Part shown: positions 38,912 through 47,527 of the stretch, in pieces | Numbering within the stretch: position 1 is the stretch's first letter | Layout of the letters: the number at the start of each line of letters is the position of its first letter | Assembly (NCBI RefSeq): GCF_014196505.1 | Contig: NZ_JACIDW010000001.1 | Coordinates: forward strand, 372,001 to 436,000 | Length of the DNA stretch: 64,000 nucleotides | Reading direction: 5' to 3' | Source of the DNA: Rhizobium metallidurans | GTDB lineage: Bacteria > Pseudomonadota > Alphaproteobacteria > Rhizobiales > Rhizobiaceae | Made by a program: the position numbers and the translations under genes | Notes under the pieces: generated by a model | Databases searched by the model: none | Seen by the model: only the letters and a program-made list of their open reading frames with translations | What the model was told of the DNA's origin: nothing

Positions 38912-39648
38912 CCGCGTCGGCGCTTCAAACCCGTGCGCTCGTTGCCGGATACGAACCCGACCTGCCGATCGTGCGCGGCGTCGATCTCTCGGTGGCGCCT
39001 GGAGAGCTGCTGGTGTTGCTCGGGCCGAACGGGGCCGGGAAGTCGACTTTCGTCAAAGCCATCGCCGGCGTTGTGCCGATCCACTCGGGAAGCGTCATGC
39101 TGGGCGAGCGGGAGATCACCCGCGTCGCGTCCCACCGCAAGATCGGCGAGGGCCTCGCCTTCGTGCCGCAGACGGAAAACATCTTCGCGACGCTGACCAT
39201 CCACGAAAACCTGCAACTTGCCGCAGCCGTACTGCCGAAGGCACAGCGAGCCGAACGGATCGCCGCGCTCTACCGTCGCTTTCCCGATCTCGCCAGCAAG
39301 CCCTCGCGCCTTGCCGGCGCGTTGTCGGGCGGGCAACGACAGATGCTGGCGGTCGCCCGCGCGCTGATCGTCGATCCCGCCGTGCTCATCCTCGACGAAC
39401 CCTCTGCCGGCCTGTCGCCGAAGATCGTCGGCGAGGTGTTTTCGATGCTGAAGGAGATCAACGCCGCCGGCGTTACCGTCATTCTCGTCGAGCAGAACGT
39501 CAAGGCAGCGCTGGCGATCGCCAGCCGCGCCGTCATCCTGGTCGAAGGCAGGATCAGGCATGAGGGCGAGGCCTCCTCGCTGCTCGGCGACCCGCTGATC
39601 GCCAAGCTCTATCTCGGCACCAGCAAGCCGGCGTCGGAGGCACCATGA
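38908..39648 (+). CDS. livF: Branched-chain-type ABC transporter ATPase (LivF-like)
   Basis: 246 residues from the ATG at 38908 (MTASALQTRALVAGY), preceded by GGGAG. Walker A GPNGAGKSTFVKAIAG, LAFVPQTENIFATLTIHENL, signature LSGGQRQMLAVARAL, Walker B LILDEPSAGLSPKIVGEVF and the LVEQNVKAAL switch region: a complete LivF-type subunit. It pairs with LivG in the heterodimeric motor. ATGA overlaps on both ends. Confidence 0.94.
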   Translation: MTASALQTRALVAGYEPDLPIVRGVDLSVAPGELLVLLGPNGAGKSTFVKAIAGVVPIHSGSVMLGEREITRVASHRKIGEGLAFVPQTENIFATLTIHENLQLAAAVLPKAQRAERIAALYRRFPDLASKPSRLAGALSGGQRQMLAVARALIVDPAVLILDEPSAGLSPKIVGEVFSMLKEINAAGVTVILVEQNVKAALAIASRAVILVEGRIRHEGEASSLLGDPLIAKLYLGTSKPASEAP

Positions 39649-40556
39649 ACCCGCAATTCCTCATGGACGGCCTGGTCGCGGGCGCGATGATCGGCCTTGG
39701 CGCCATCGGCGTCACGCTCACCTATTCGATCCTGCGCTTCGCCAATTTCGCGCATGGCGAGATGCTTTCCTGGGGCGCCTATCTGGCTCTCGCCGTCAGC
39801 GGCGGCCTCGGGCTCCTGTCGACAATGTTGACGAAGCCGATCGGCCCCTTCTCCTTCGGCTGGTCGTTGCCGCTCGCCGCCATCGTTGCAATCCTGCTCA
39901 CCGGCCTGCTGGCGCTCGCGGTGGACGCGGTGCTGTTCGGACGCCTGCGGGCGCGCGGCGGCGCGATCATCATCCTGGTCATGGCAAGCTTCGGTGCCTC
40001 GCTTGCGCTGCGCAGTCTGCTGGAATTCATCTTCACCTCCAAGCCCGCCTACTACACCAAGGCGCTGCAGATCGCCGTGAAAATCGGCGGCGGCCTGCGC
40101 GCCACGCCCGATCAGCTCCTGTCGCTCGGCCTGTCCGTGGTCGCGGTCGTCGCCATCCACCTGCTGATGACCCGCACCGATATCGGCCGCTCGATGCGCG
40201 CCGTCAGCGAAAATCCGGCTTTGGCGGGCATCGCGGGCGTGGAAGTGCGCCGTGTGATCCGCGTCGTCTGGTTCGTCGGCGCCGCCCTTGCCTGCATCGC
40301 CGGCATCATGACCGGGCTCCTGGTGCAGATCCGCCCCTATCTCGGCCATGACCTGCTGCTGCCGTTGTTCGCTGCCGCGATCCTCGGCGGGATCGGCAGC
40401 GTGCCCGGCGCGATGATCGCGGGCCTGATCGTCGGCCTGTCGGAGGCTGCCGCCGTGCAGATCGTCGGCGCCGAGTGGCGCGCGGCGGTCTCCTTCGTCA
40501 TCCTGGTGGCGGTCCTGCTTCTTCGCCCGCGCGGCCTGTTCGGGAGAGCGGCATGA
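39645..40556 (+). CDS. livH: Branched-chain-type ABC transporter permease (LivH-like)
   Basis: 303 residues, about eight membrane helices. Family signatures: AMIGLGAIGVTLTYSILRFA, NFAHGEMLSWGAYLAL, GRSMRAVSENPALAGIAGVE and LLPLFAAAILGGIGSVPGAM. One half of the inner-membrane channel. It overlaps the livM-type gene by four bases. Confidence 0.93.
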   Translation: MNPQFLMDGLVAGAMIGLGAIGVTLTYSILRFANFAHGEMLSWGAYLALAVSGGLGLLSTMLTKPIGPFSFGWSLPLAAIVAILLTGLLALAVDAVLFGRLRARGGAIIILVMASFGASLALRSLLEFIFTSKPAYYTKALQIAVKIGGGLRATPDQLLSLGLSVVAVVAIHLLMTRTDIGRSMRAVSENPALAGIAGVEVRRVIRVVWFVGAALACIAGIMTGLLVQIRPYLGHDLLLPLFAAAILGGIGSVPGAMIAGLIVGLSEAAAVQIVGAEWRAAVSFVILVAVLLLRPRGLFGRAA

Positions 40557-41524
40557 GCCTTGATCTGATCGCTTACGTCGCCTTCTTCCTCACCATGGCG
40601 CTCACCTATGCCATCATGTGCCTCGGGCTCAATGTGCAGTGGGGCCAGACCGGCCTCTTCAACGTCGGCATCGCCGCCTTCGTCGCGATCGGCGCTTACG
40701 TATCGGCACTTTTGACGACGCCGGATGCGCCCGGCCGCTTCGGCGGCTTCGACATGCCGATCGCCATCGGCTGGCTCGGCGGCGCGCTGTTCGCGGGTCT
40801 CGCCGCCTGGCTTGTCGGCGCGCTGACCATCAGGCTGCGATCCGATTACCTCGCCATCGCCACCTTCGGCGTTGCGGTCACGGTGCAGCTCTGCGTGCTT
40901 AACCTGCAGCCGCTGACCGGAGGCGCTTTTGGGATCGGCTTCATTCCGCGCCCGTTTGGCAACCTTGCCGGTGATCCGCTGGCATTTTCCCTTTCCAACC
41001 TCGCGCTGATGGCGGGCGTGGTACTCGCGCTCTATCTGGCGCTACAGCATCTCGCCAGGAGCCCCTGGGGCCGCGTGCTGCGCGCGATCCGCGAGGATGA
41101 GAGCGCGGCGCAGGCGCTCGGCAAGCGACCGATCCGCTTTCGTCTGCAGGCCTTCACCATCGGCGGCGCCATCATGGGGCTGGCGGGTGCCGCGCAAGGG
41201 CATTTCATCGGCTTCATCGCGCCCGACAACTATCTGCCGATCCTGACCTTCCAGGTCTGGGCGATGCTGATCGTCGGCGGCTCCGGCAACAATCGCGGCG
41301 CTATCCTCGGCGCGGTTTTGGTCTGGGGATTGTGGGCGCTGTCGGCCGCCGCCGCCTCCGCCTTCGTGCCGCCCGAACAGCAGGCCCGCGCGGCCTCGCT
41401 GCAGATCGTCATGATCGGCGTCGGGCTCTGCCTCATCCTGCTCCTGCGCCCGCGCGGCATTCTCGGCGCCTCCAACCCGCTCGCTTCGTTGACAGGCAAG
41501 CGCAAACAGACATCCAGGGAATAG
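40553..41524 (+). CDS. livM: Branched-chain-type ABC transporter permease (LivM-like)
   Basis: 323 residues from the ATG at 40553. LivM signatures: LNVQWGQTGLFNVGIAAFVAI, RSDYLAIATFGVAVTVQL, GRVLRAIREDESAAQALGKR, FQVWAMLIVGGSGNNRGAILGA and the C-terminal LILLLRPRGILG. Second half of the channel. Four bases separate it from the fused reductase gene, which is therefore probably in the same transcript. Confidence 0.93.
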   Translation: MSLDLIAYVAFFLTMALTYAIMCLGLNVQWGQTGLFNVGIAAFVAIGAYVSALLTTPDAPGRFGGFDMPIAIGWLGGALFAGLAAWLVGALTIRLRSDYLAIATFGVAVTVQLCVLNLQPLTGGAFGIGFIPRPFGNLAGDPLAFSLSNLALMAGVVLALYLALQHLARSPWGRVLRAIREDESAAQALGKRPIRFRLQAFTIGGAIMGLAGAAQGHFIGFIAPDNYLPILTFQVWAMLIVGGSGNNRGAILGAVLVWGLWALSAAAASAFVPPEQQARAASLQIVMIGVGLCLILLLRPRGILGASNPLASLTGKRKQTSRE

Positions 41525-41528
41525 AACC

Positions 41529-42989
41529 ATGTCCACCACGCCTCCACGCATAGCGCTCACCAAGGATCTCTCCATCAGCCGCATCGTCTGCGGTCTCTGG
41601 CAGGTGGCCGACATCGAGAAGAACGGCACGGTGATCGATCCCGGCAAGGGCGCCGATGTGCTGCAGGCCTATGCGCGCGACGGTTTCGACACGTTCGACA
41701 TGGCCGATCACTACGGCTCGGCGGAGCTGATCACGGGGCGACTGCTGTCGCGCTTTCAGAATGGCCAGCGGCCGGTCGCCTTCACCAAGTGGTGCCCGGA
41801 GCCGGGATCGATGACAGCTGACGTCGTGCGCCGCGGCGTCGAGGAGCGATTGACACGGCTTGGCGTCGACAAGGTCGATCTCCTGCAATTCCACTGGTGG
41901 AGTTTCGAGCATCCGGCATGGCTCGACGCCCTGCACGAGATGCAGCGCCTGCGCGAGGAAGGCCTGATCGGCGCCCTTGGCCTCACCAATTTCGATGCCG
42001 GACATCTGGCGCTTGCGCTCGCCGATGGCATCGAGATCGCCAGCAATCAGGTCTCGTTCTCGCTCGTCGACCGCCGCGCCGCGGGCGCGCTCTCGAAGCT
42101 CTGCGCCGAAAGCGGCGTCAAACTTCTCGCCTATGGGACGCTCTGCGGCGGATTCCTCTCCGAGAAGTGGCTGGGCCAGCCGGAACCGACATCGATCGCC
42201 GACTGGAGCCGCTCGAAGTACAAGCGCTTCATCGACACCGCCGGCGGCTGGGAAGGTTTCCAGGGCATTCTCGGCGCCGCCCAAACCATCGCCTCCAGGC
42301 ATGGCGTGTCGATCTCCAACGTCGCGAGCCGCTGGGTTCTGGAACACGACGCCGTCGCCGCCACTATAGTCGGCGCGCGCATCGGCGAGAACGAGCATCG
42401 CGGCGACAATCTCAACGTCTTCTCCTTCGCGCTAGATGAAGAGGACCACGCCGCACTGAACGCCGCCTTCGCAAGGACGCAGCCCATTCCCGGCGATTGC
42501 GGCGACGAATACCGCAAGCCGCCATTCCTCACCGCATCCGGCGATCTCAGCCACCATCTCGATGCCATTCCGTCCATCTACACGGCTCAACCCGTGCCCG
42601 GTCGTCCAGGCCGTTCGCGGGTCTCGTCCGGCAGCATCTGGGAGCCGATCGCCGGCTACAGCCGCGCCGTCAGGGTGGGAGACCGCATTCTCGTTTCCGG
42701 CACAACCGCGACGCATGGCACGAACCGCTGCGTGGCACCGGGCGATGCGGGCGCGCAGGCTACCTACATCCTCGACAAGATCGCGGCTTCCATCTCGGCG
42801 CTCGGCGGCAAGATGGAGGACGTCGTCAGGACCCGCATCTATCTGCGCGATGCCAGCCAATGGGAGCCGGTGTCGCGCGCGCACGGACGCGCCTTCGCCT
42901 CGGTTCTTCCCGCCAATACCCTGATCGAGGCCGGCAATCTGGTCGGCGACTACGAGGTGGAGATCGAGGCGGAAGCGATCTGCGATTGA
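41529..42989 (+). CDS. Aldo/keto reductase fused to a Rid (YjgF/YER057c/UK114) domain
   Basis: 486 residues. Residues 1 to about 335 form a complete AKR with all four catalytic positions (FDMADHYGS, FTKWCPE, LQFHWWSF). A linker follows, and residues about 375-486 form a Rid domain (VRVGDRILVSGTTATHG, AQATYILDKIAASISALGGK, DYEVEIEAEAI). In RidA the catalytic Arg lies in a PARSCVEVARL-like strand; here it reads PANTLIEAGNL, with N463 in its place, so RidA-type imine deaminase activity is doubtful. The partner enzymes and transporter are in the same cluster. The fusion suggests that the Rid part handles the product of the AKR part. Confidence 0.92.
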   Translation: MSTTPPRIALTKDLSISRIVCGLWQVADIEKNGTVIDPGKGADVLQAYARDGFDTFDMADHYGSAELITGRLLSRFQNGQRPVAFTKWCPEPGSMTADVVRRGVEERLTRLGVDKVDLLQFHWWSFEHPAWLDALHEMQRLREEGLIGALGLTNFDAGHLALALADGIEIASNQVSFSLVDRRAAGALSKLCAESGVKLLAYGTLCGGFLSEKWLGQPEPTSIADWSRSKYKRFIDTAGGWEGFQGILGAAQTIASRHGVSISNVASRWVLEHDAVAATIVGARIGENEHRGDNLNVFSFALDEEDHAALNAAFARTQPIPGDCGDEYRKPPFLTASGDLSHHLDAIPSIYTAQPVPGRPGRSRVSSGSIWEPIAGYSRAVRVGDRILVSGTTATHGTNRCVAPGDAGAQATYILDKIAASISALGGKMEDVVRTRIYLRDASQWEPVSRAHGRAFASVLPANTLIEAGNLVGDYEVEIEAEAICD

Positions 42990-43029
42990 TCGGTTATGAG
43001 CTTACGCGGCGGCCGTTTGGTGTCAGAGC

Positions 43030-43557
43030 TTACGCCGCCGAGCCGAGCGCGGGGCGGAAAAGTCGATCGCCCTCGTCAGGCGTCGGCGGTTCGGCCGCGT
43101 TCAAATAGAATCTCGCTGGCGCCGTCAGCGAAAACCAGAGGCATGCGCCGAGCATGAAATAGGCGCTCGCGACATCGTCGACGGGTCTGGCGAGCGGCAG
43201 GACCAACGCCCCGACGACGACCGCAAGCCGCAACGCCCATTCGTTTTCGCGCTTCTGCAAAGCCGTGGCCCGCAAAGCCTTGTAGTCTTTCAAGTCGTAG
43301 TCGGCCGATGCAGCGCTCGCCTTGTACAGCTTCAGCACCGATGGCAGCGCGAGCATCACGAGCGCCGCCTCGCTCAGCCATAGCACCTCGCCCGCGAGGA
43401 CCTGCGGGCCCGCGATCAGCAGAAAAGCAATGGAAAGAAGGTTCCACACCGGCTCGAGAAGGTCCGGCCGCTGACCGGTACGGCCGTGCCAAAGTTTCAT
43501 GACCGTTGCCGCACCCTGCAGCAGCGGTTCATCGATATAACGATTTATCCAGTTCAT
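43030..43557 (-). CDS. Integral membrane protein of unknown function
   Basis: 175 residues from the ATG at 43557 (MNWINRYIDEPLLQGAATVM); an upstream start at 43599 is possible. Likely membrane segments: LLSIAFLLIAGPQVLAGEVL, SEAALVMLALPSVLKLY, LRLAVVVGALVLPLA and YFMLGACLWFSLTAPARFY. I do not recognise a family. The soluble N-terminus and short tails suggest a small four-helix inner-membrane protein. It converges on the fused reductase gene and lies upstream of nothing obviously related. Confidence 0.7.
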   Translation of the reverse strand: MNWINRYIDEPLLQGAATVMKLWHGRTGQRPDLLEPVWNLLSIAFLLIAGPQVLAGEVLWLSEAALVMLALPSVLKLYKASAASADYDLKDYKALRATALQKRENEWALRLAVVVGALVLPLARPVDDVASAYFMLGACLWFSLTAPARFYLNAAEPPTPDEGDRLFRPALGSAA

Positions 43558-43719
43558 GCGCTCGCCCAAGACGCGTTGCAGATGGGTTCTCATCAGCAAA
43601 AGAATGGGTCCGCATCATGGCGCGCGGGCGATGTTCGCGCCGATCAGTCACAATTCGACGCACGCAATACCGGCGAGGCATCACGCGCGTCGATTGTTAT
43701 TTCTCTCCGGATGGACCGG

Positions 43720-43977
43720 TTAGCGGCAACGCGCCTCGTAGGTGCGGCCATAGCGGTCGCGGTAGACACAGTAGCCGCGACGTTCCTGCGACTGCCCGAT
43801 CAGAGCACCGGCCACGCCGCCCGCCACGGCGCCGACGGCAGCACCACCCCAGCTATTGGTGGCCACGCCACCGATGACGGCACCGGTCCCCGCGCCGATC
43901 GCCGTGCCCTGTTCCGTGGCGGTGCACGATGCCAGACCGCCCGCGACCGCTGTTACCAATAGTATAGTTCTGATCAT
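43720..43977 (-). CDS. Small glycine-zipper lipoprotein
   Basis: 85 residues with GGAG eight bases before the ATG. The lipoprotein signal has lipobox LASC (C18). The body is a glycine-zipper repeat (GTAIGAGTGAVIGGVATNSW, GAVAGGVAGALIGQ), as in 17-kDa surface antigen and osmotic-type lipoproteins, and it ends in a Tyr/Arg/Cys-rich tail (GYCVYRDRYGRTYEARC). Presumably inserted in the outer membrane; the role is unknown. Confidence 0.85.
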   Translation of the reverse strand: MIRTILLVTAVAGGLASCTATEQGTAIGAGTGAVIGGVATNSWGGAAVGAVAGGVAGALIGQSQERRGYCVYRDRYGRTYEARCR

Positions 43978-44166
43978 AATCTCACTCCTCGGCTCATCCT
44001 TTACCGTGAAGTAAACAATTGAAACCGCTTTTCGTTCCGCGCCTGGCTTCCGCGGCGTGCAGCGGTCCGGCGCCGGCCTCGAAAATGCGCTGCACCACGA
44101 TGGAACAACTCATGCATTCGAGCGTTACGGCCAGGTTAAATACCAAGCGGGGCGCCGGACAGCAGA

Positions 44167-45702
44167 ATGACAGAGTTTCAACCCATCGCAGAGCGCCGCA
44201 AGGCGTCAAAGGCAACCGAATTCCTGAAACGAGCAACCCGCAGAAAAGAAACTTCTCTTCCCGCCTTGCCCGGCGGTATCATTCGCCAGCGACGCAACGC
44301 GTGGCAGGTCGGCCAGGTCGACAAGGCGGCCTTCCTGATCGATGGGGCCGCTTACTTTCTGGCGCTCGATCAAGCCCTTCGCAAGGCGGTTCACACGATC
44401 TGGATCATCGGCTGGGACTTCAACCCGGATATCAGGCTGCGCCCCCATCAGAGTTCGGAAACGCTGGGCGAGCTTCTCCTTTCTCTCGCCGATGAGAAGC
44501 CGGATCTTCGTATCCGCATACTGGTATGGGGAATGGGGCCGATCTATTCCGGCAAATCCTTGCGTCTCTTCCGCGAGAGCGAATTCTCCTCCCATCCGCA
44601 GATCAGCCTGCGTTTCGATCTGCGCCACCCGATCCGCGGATGCCATCATCAGAAACTCGTCTCGCTCGACGACGGCCTGGCCTTTCTCGGCGGTATTGAC
44701 CTGACCGCCAGGCGCTGGGACGAGCCCGACCACAAGATGACGAACACGCTGCGGAAGTCACCGGATGGCACCCCCTATGATCCCGTCCACGACATGCAAT
44801 CGCTGGTATCGGGCGACGCGGCGCGGTTGATCGGCGACGTCGCGCGCAGACGATGGAAGCGCGCCACCGGCGAGCGCCCGGCGCCATCCCCGGCGGGCGG
44901 CGCCTCATGGCCGGCAGGGGTTACTCCCGACCTTGCGAACGCGACCGCCGCCATCGCGCTGACCGAGCCCGGCCTGATTGGGAAGCGCGGCCACTACGAG
45001 GCATTCCGGCTGACGCGCGACGCGATCAAGGCCGCGCGCAGGCTGATTTACATCGAGACTCAGTATCTGGCTTCTTTCGGCGTTGCGCGCACCATCGCCA
45101 AGCGACTGAAAGAAAGCGATGGTCCCGAGATCACCGTACTGGTCACCAAGAGCTCCCACGGCTTTCTCGAAAAGCTGACGATGGGCAACAACCGGGACAG
45201 GCTGATCCGCCGTCTGAAGCGCATCGACCACTATGATAGACTGCGCGTCATGTATGCCGTGGTCCCCGACAAAAAGGGCGGCGAGAAGGAGCTGGTGATC
45301 CATTCCAAGCTGCTGATCGTTGACGACCACTTCATCCGTATCGGTTCGTCCAACCTGAACAACCGGTCGGAGGGTTTGGATACGGAATGCGATCTGGCGA
45401 TCGAGGCCTCGACCGATGCGCATCGCGCCGCCATTTCGACGCTGCGCTACCGGCTGCTGGCCGAGCATCTGGACACGACGCCGGAGACCGTGCGCGAGAC
45501 CGAACGGAGCATGCGCTCGCTGAATGCCGCGGTGGAAGCGCTGAATGTCGGCAAGCGCGGGCTGCGGTACTTCGCCATCGACGTCTCGAAAGGCGAGACG
45601 TCGCCGCTGACGGGTACAACGCTCGTCGACCCCCGACGTCCCTACTGGCCGCTACAGAAGCTGCGCCTGCGCGTCGGACGGCTGGCCGCCGCGATCTTCT
45701 GA
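44167..45702 (+). CDS. Phospholipase D/cardiolipin synthase family protein (ClsB/YbhO-like)
   Basis: 511 residues with two HKD motifs, HQKLVSLD (H161, K163) and HSKLLIVD (H379), followed by GSSNLNNRS. The region before motif 1 (HTIWIIGWDFNPDIRLRP) and the distance between motifs fit PLD-type enzymes active on phospholipids. It is next to YbhN-like and YbhP-like genes, the same trio as E. coli ybhP-clsB-ybhN, which supports a ClsB-like role in cardiolipin or other phospholipid synthesis. The last 51 bases overlap the convergent YbhN-like gene. Confidence 0.9.
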   Translation: MTEFQPIAERRKASKATEFLKRATRRKETSLPALPGGIIRQRRNAWQVGQVDKAAFLIDGAAYFLALDQALRKAVHTIWIIGWDFNPDIRLRPHQSSETLGELLLSLADEKPDLRIRILVWGMGPIYSGKSLRLFRESEFSSHPQISLRFDLRHPIRGCHHQKLVSLDDGLAFLGGIDLTARRWDEPDHKMTNTLRKSPDGTPYDPVHDMQSLVSGDAARLIGDVARRRWKRATGERPAPSPAGGASWPAGVTPDLANATAAIALTEPGLIGKRGHYEAFRLTRDAIKAARRLIYIETQYLASFGVARTIAKRLKESDGPEITVLVTKSSHGFLEKLTMGNNRDRLIRRLKRIDHYDRLRVMYAVVPDKKGGEKELVIHSKLLIVDDHFIRIGSSNLNNRSEGLDTECDLAIEASTDAHRAAISTLRYRLLAEHLDTTPETVRETERSMRSLNAAVEALNVGKRGLRYFAIDVSKGETSPLTGTTLVDPRRPYWPLQKLRLRVGRLAAAIF

Positions 45703-46623
45703 TGCGGCCTTGCCGCGCTTGCGCAGCACCACTTCGCTGATGGCGAAAATGGCAATGCCGATCAACAGCGGCAGGATGAAATAGATCACCCGAAACGCCA
45801 CGAGCGCACCGATCGACGCCGCGCCCGGCAGGACATGGCTGACGGTTGCCTCCAGAACGCCCAGACCGCCCGGCACATGGGTGAGGAGGATCGCGATGTT
45901 GGCGAGCACGAAAGCCGTTGCCGTCTGCACGAAGCTGACATCGCCCTGCGCCGCCAGCATCTGATGAAGGCTGGCGGCAACGAAGACGCAGTTCAGCGTG
46001 CCGATGACGACCTGGCCGATCGCCAGTTCGAGGCGCGGCATCTCGAAACTCCACTTCCACAGGCGCAGCGGCGCCCGAACGGTCGCGGCGAGAACGACGT
46101 AGACCAGGGGGACGGCGAGGCAGGCGAGACCCAGCACGAACAGGCCATCGGCGCTCATGGCAAGCAGGTTCGCCGCATCGCGCGGATTGATCAGAAGCGC
46201 CAGTCCTGAAAGCACCGACAGCCCGATGCCAACCGTGACACCGCAAAACAGAATGACCTTCGCCACTTCCTCGGCGCTCAAGCCCCACCGCGCATAATAG
46301 CGATAGCGAACCGCGCCGCTGCTCAACGCGGCCACGCCGAGATTGTGGCCAATGGAGAGAGCCGTGAAGGAGGCGAGCGCCGCTTTCGGATAGGGCAACG
46401 GTTTGCCGGCATAGCGCAACCCCATCCAATCGAATCCCGTCAGGCAGAGATAGGATAGTGCTGCGAAGCCCAGTCCGGAAAGCAGCCGCGAGACCGGAAT
46501 GGCGACGATCGAGCGTGTAATCTCATCGATCGAGTAGCGACTGAAAACCTTGTAGAGGAGGTAGGCCGCGAGCAGCAGCCCGAGAACCAGGGTTGCATTG
46601 ATGAGGACACGCTTCGCCGACAT
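45652..46623 (-). CDS. YbhN/UPF0104-family membrane protein (LPG synthase TM-like)
   Basis: 323 residues from the ATG at 46623; 46629 is a near alternative. Eight or so membrane helices of the lysylphosphatidylglycerol-synthase transmembrane family (flippase-like domain), without the C-terminal aminoacyl-transferase domain. Conserved segments: TGFDWMGLRYAGKPLPYPKA, ALSIGHNLGVAALSSGAVRY and LTHVPGGLGVLEATV. E. coli YbhN is its counterpart. Its 3-prime end overlaps the PLD gene tail to tail. Its start is only some 29 bases from the divergent exonuclease-like gene. Confidence 0.88.
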   Translation of the reverse strand: MSAKRVLINATLVLGLLLAAYLLYKVFSRYSIDEITRSIVAIPVSRLLSGLGFAALSYLCLTGFDWMGLRYAGKPLPYPKAALASFTALSIGHNLGVAALSSGAVRYRYYARWGLSAEEVAKVILFCGVTVGIGLSVLSGLALLINPRDAANLLAMSADGLFVLGLACLAVPLVYVVLAATVRAPLRLWKWSFEMPRLELAIGQVVIGTLNCVFVAASLHQMLAAQGDVSFVQTATAFVLANIAILLTHVPGGLGVLEATVSHVLPGAASIGALVAFRVIYFILPLLIGIAIFAISEVVLRKRGKAASEDRGGQPSDAQAQLL

Positions 46624-46652
46624 GAACATTCCATTTCGTTGATCTTCCAGCA

Positions 46653-47471
46653 ATGGAACGAAACAGGATGAAATCGGGTTCCCTGTCGATGAGCGCATCG
46701 ACAGACACTTCGCACGAACCTGAAGACTGGGAACTGAAAGTCCTCACCTACAATGTGCACAGCTGCATCGGCACCGACCGGCATCTCGATCCCGGCAGGA
46801 TCGCCGATTTGATCGCCCAATCCGGCGCCGACATCATCGCGCTTCAGGAGCTCGATGTCGGGCGCAAGCGAACCGGCGGCATCGATCAGGCGCACTTGAT
46901 CGCGACGCTTTTGAAGATGGAGGCCCATTTTCACCCGGCGCTTCATGTGCGGGAGGAGAAGTATGGAGACGCGATCCTGACCGCCTTTCCCACACAGCTG
47001 ATGAAGGCCGGCCCCCTGCCCTCGATCGGTGAGACGCGTGGCGCGATCTGGACGCAGGTGGACATCGGTGGACGCAAGCTCAATGTCCTCAACACCCATC
47101 TCGGCCTGCGCAATATCGACCGCGTCAGGCAGGTGCAGACACTGCTCTCGGACGAGTGGATCGGGAGCCCGGATTTTAACACGGCACCATCACTCGTCTG
47201 CGGCGACCTCAACGCGTGGCCATCATCGCCGGCCTACAGGATGCTGGCCGGCCGGTTCCGCGACGCGCAGTTGCGCGGGACGCGACGGCCGAGGCCAACC
47301 TTTCCATCGCGTTTTCCGTTGCTGCGGATCGACCACGTGTTTTTGTCCGACGACCTGACGGTAAGCGCCGCCGACGTCATCGCCACGCCGCTGGCGAGGC
47401 GCGCCTCCGATCATCTGCCATTGCTGATCACGCTGAGATTGCCGCTTCGCGATGACGCTGGCGGAAATTGA
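46653..47471 (+). CDS. Endonuclease/exonuclease/phosphatase family protein (YbhP-like)
   Basis: 272 residues; in-frame ATGs at 46668 and 46689 are also possible, and none has a strong ribosome-binding site. EEP fold: LKVLTYNVHSCIG (metal-site Asn), IIALQELDVGRKRTGG (metal Glu), LNVLNTHLGLR (His), VCGDLNAWPSSPAY (Asp, Asn), IDHVFLSDDL and SDHLPLLITLRLP (Asp, His). The family hydrolyses phosphodiesters in nucleic acids, lipids or inositol phosphates. Neighbours point to a phospholipid or lipid-phosphate substrate. Confidence 0.9.
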   Translation: MERNRMKSGSLSMSASTDTSHEPEDWELKVLTYNVHSCIGTDRHLDPGRIADLIAQSGADIIALQELDVGRKRTGGIDQAHLIATLLKMEAHFHPALHVREEKYGDAILTAFPTQLMKAGPLPSIGETRGAIWTQVDIGGRKLNVLNTHLGLRNIDRVRQVQTLLSDEWIGSPDFNTAPSLVCGDLNAWPSSPAYRMLAGRFRDAQLRGTRRPRPTFPSRFPLLRIDHVFLSDDLTVSAADVIATPLARRASDHLPLLITLRLPLRDDAGGN

Positions 47472-47527
47472 GGAACAAAAGACGCGCTGGCGCTGTTGCT
47501 GTGTCGCGATCCCACCAGAGGCGGCAC

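Noticed and set aside
42998..43040. Direct repeat GAGCTTACGC (42998-43007 and 43026-43035) with a CGGCGG/CCGCCG pair between convergent genes, a possible terminator
   Set aside because: The loop would be about 22 bases, the stem is short and no U tract follows. The second copy lies at the end of the membrane-protein gene.
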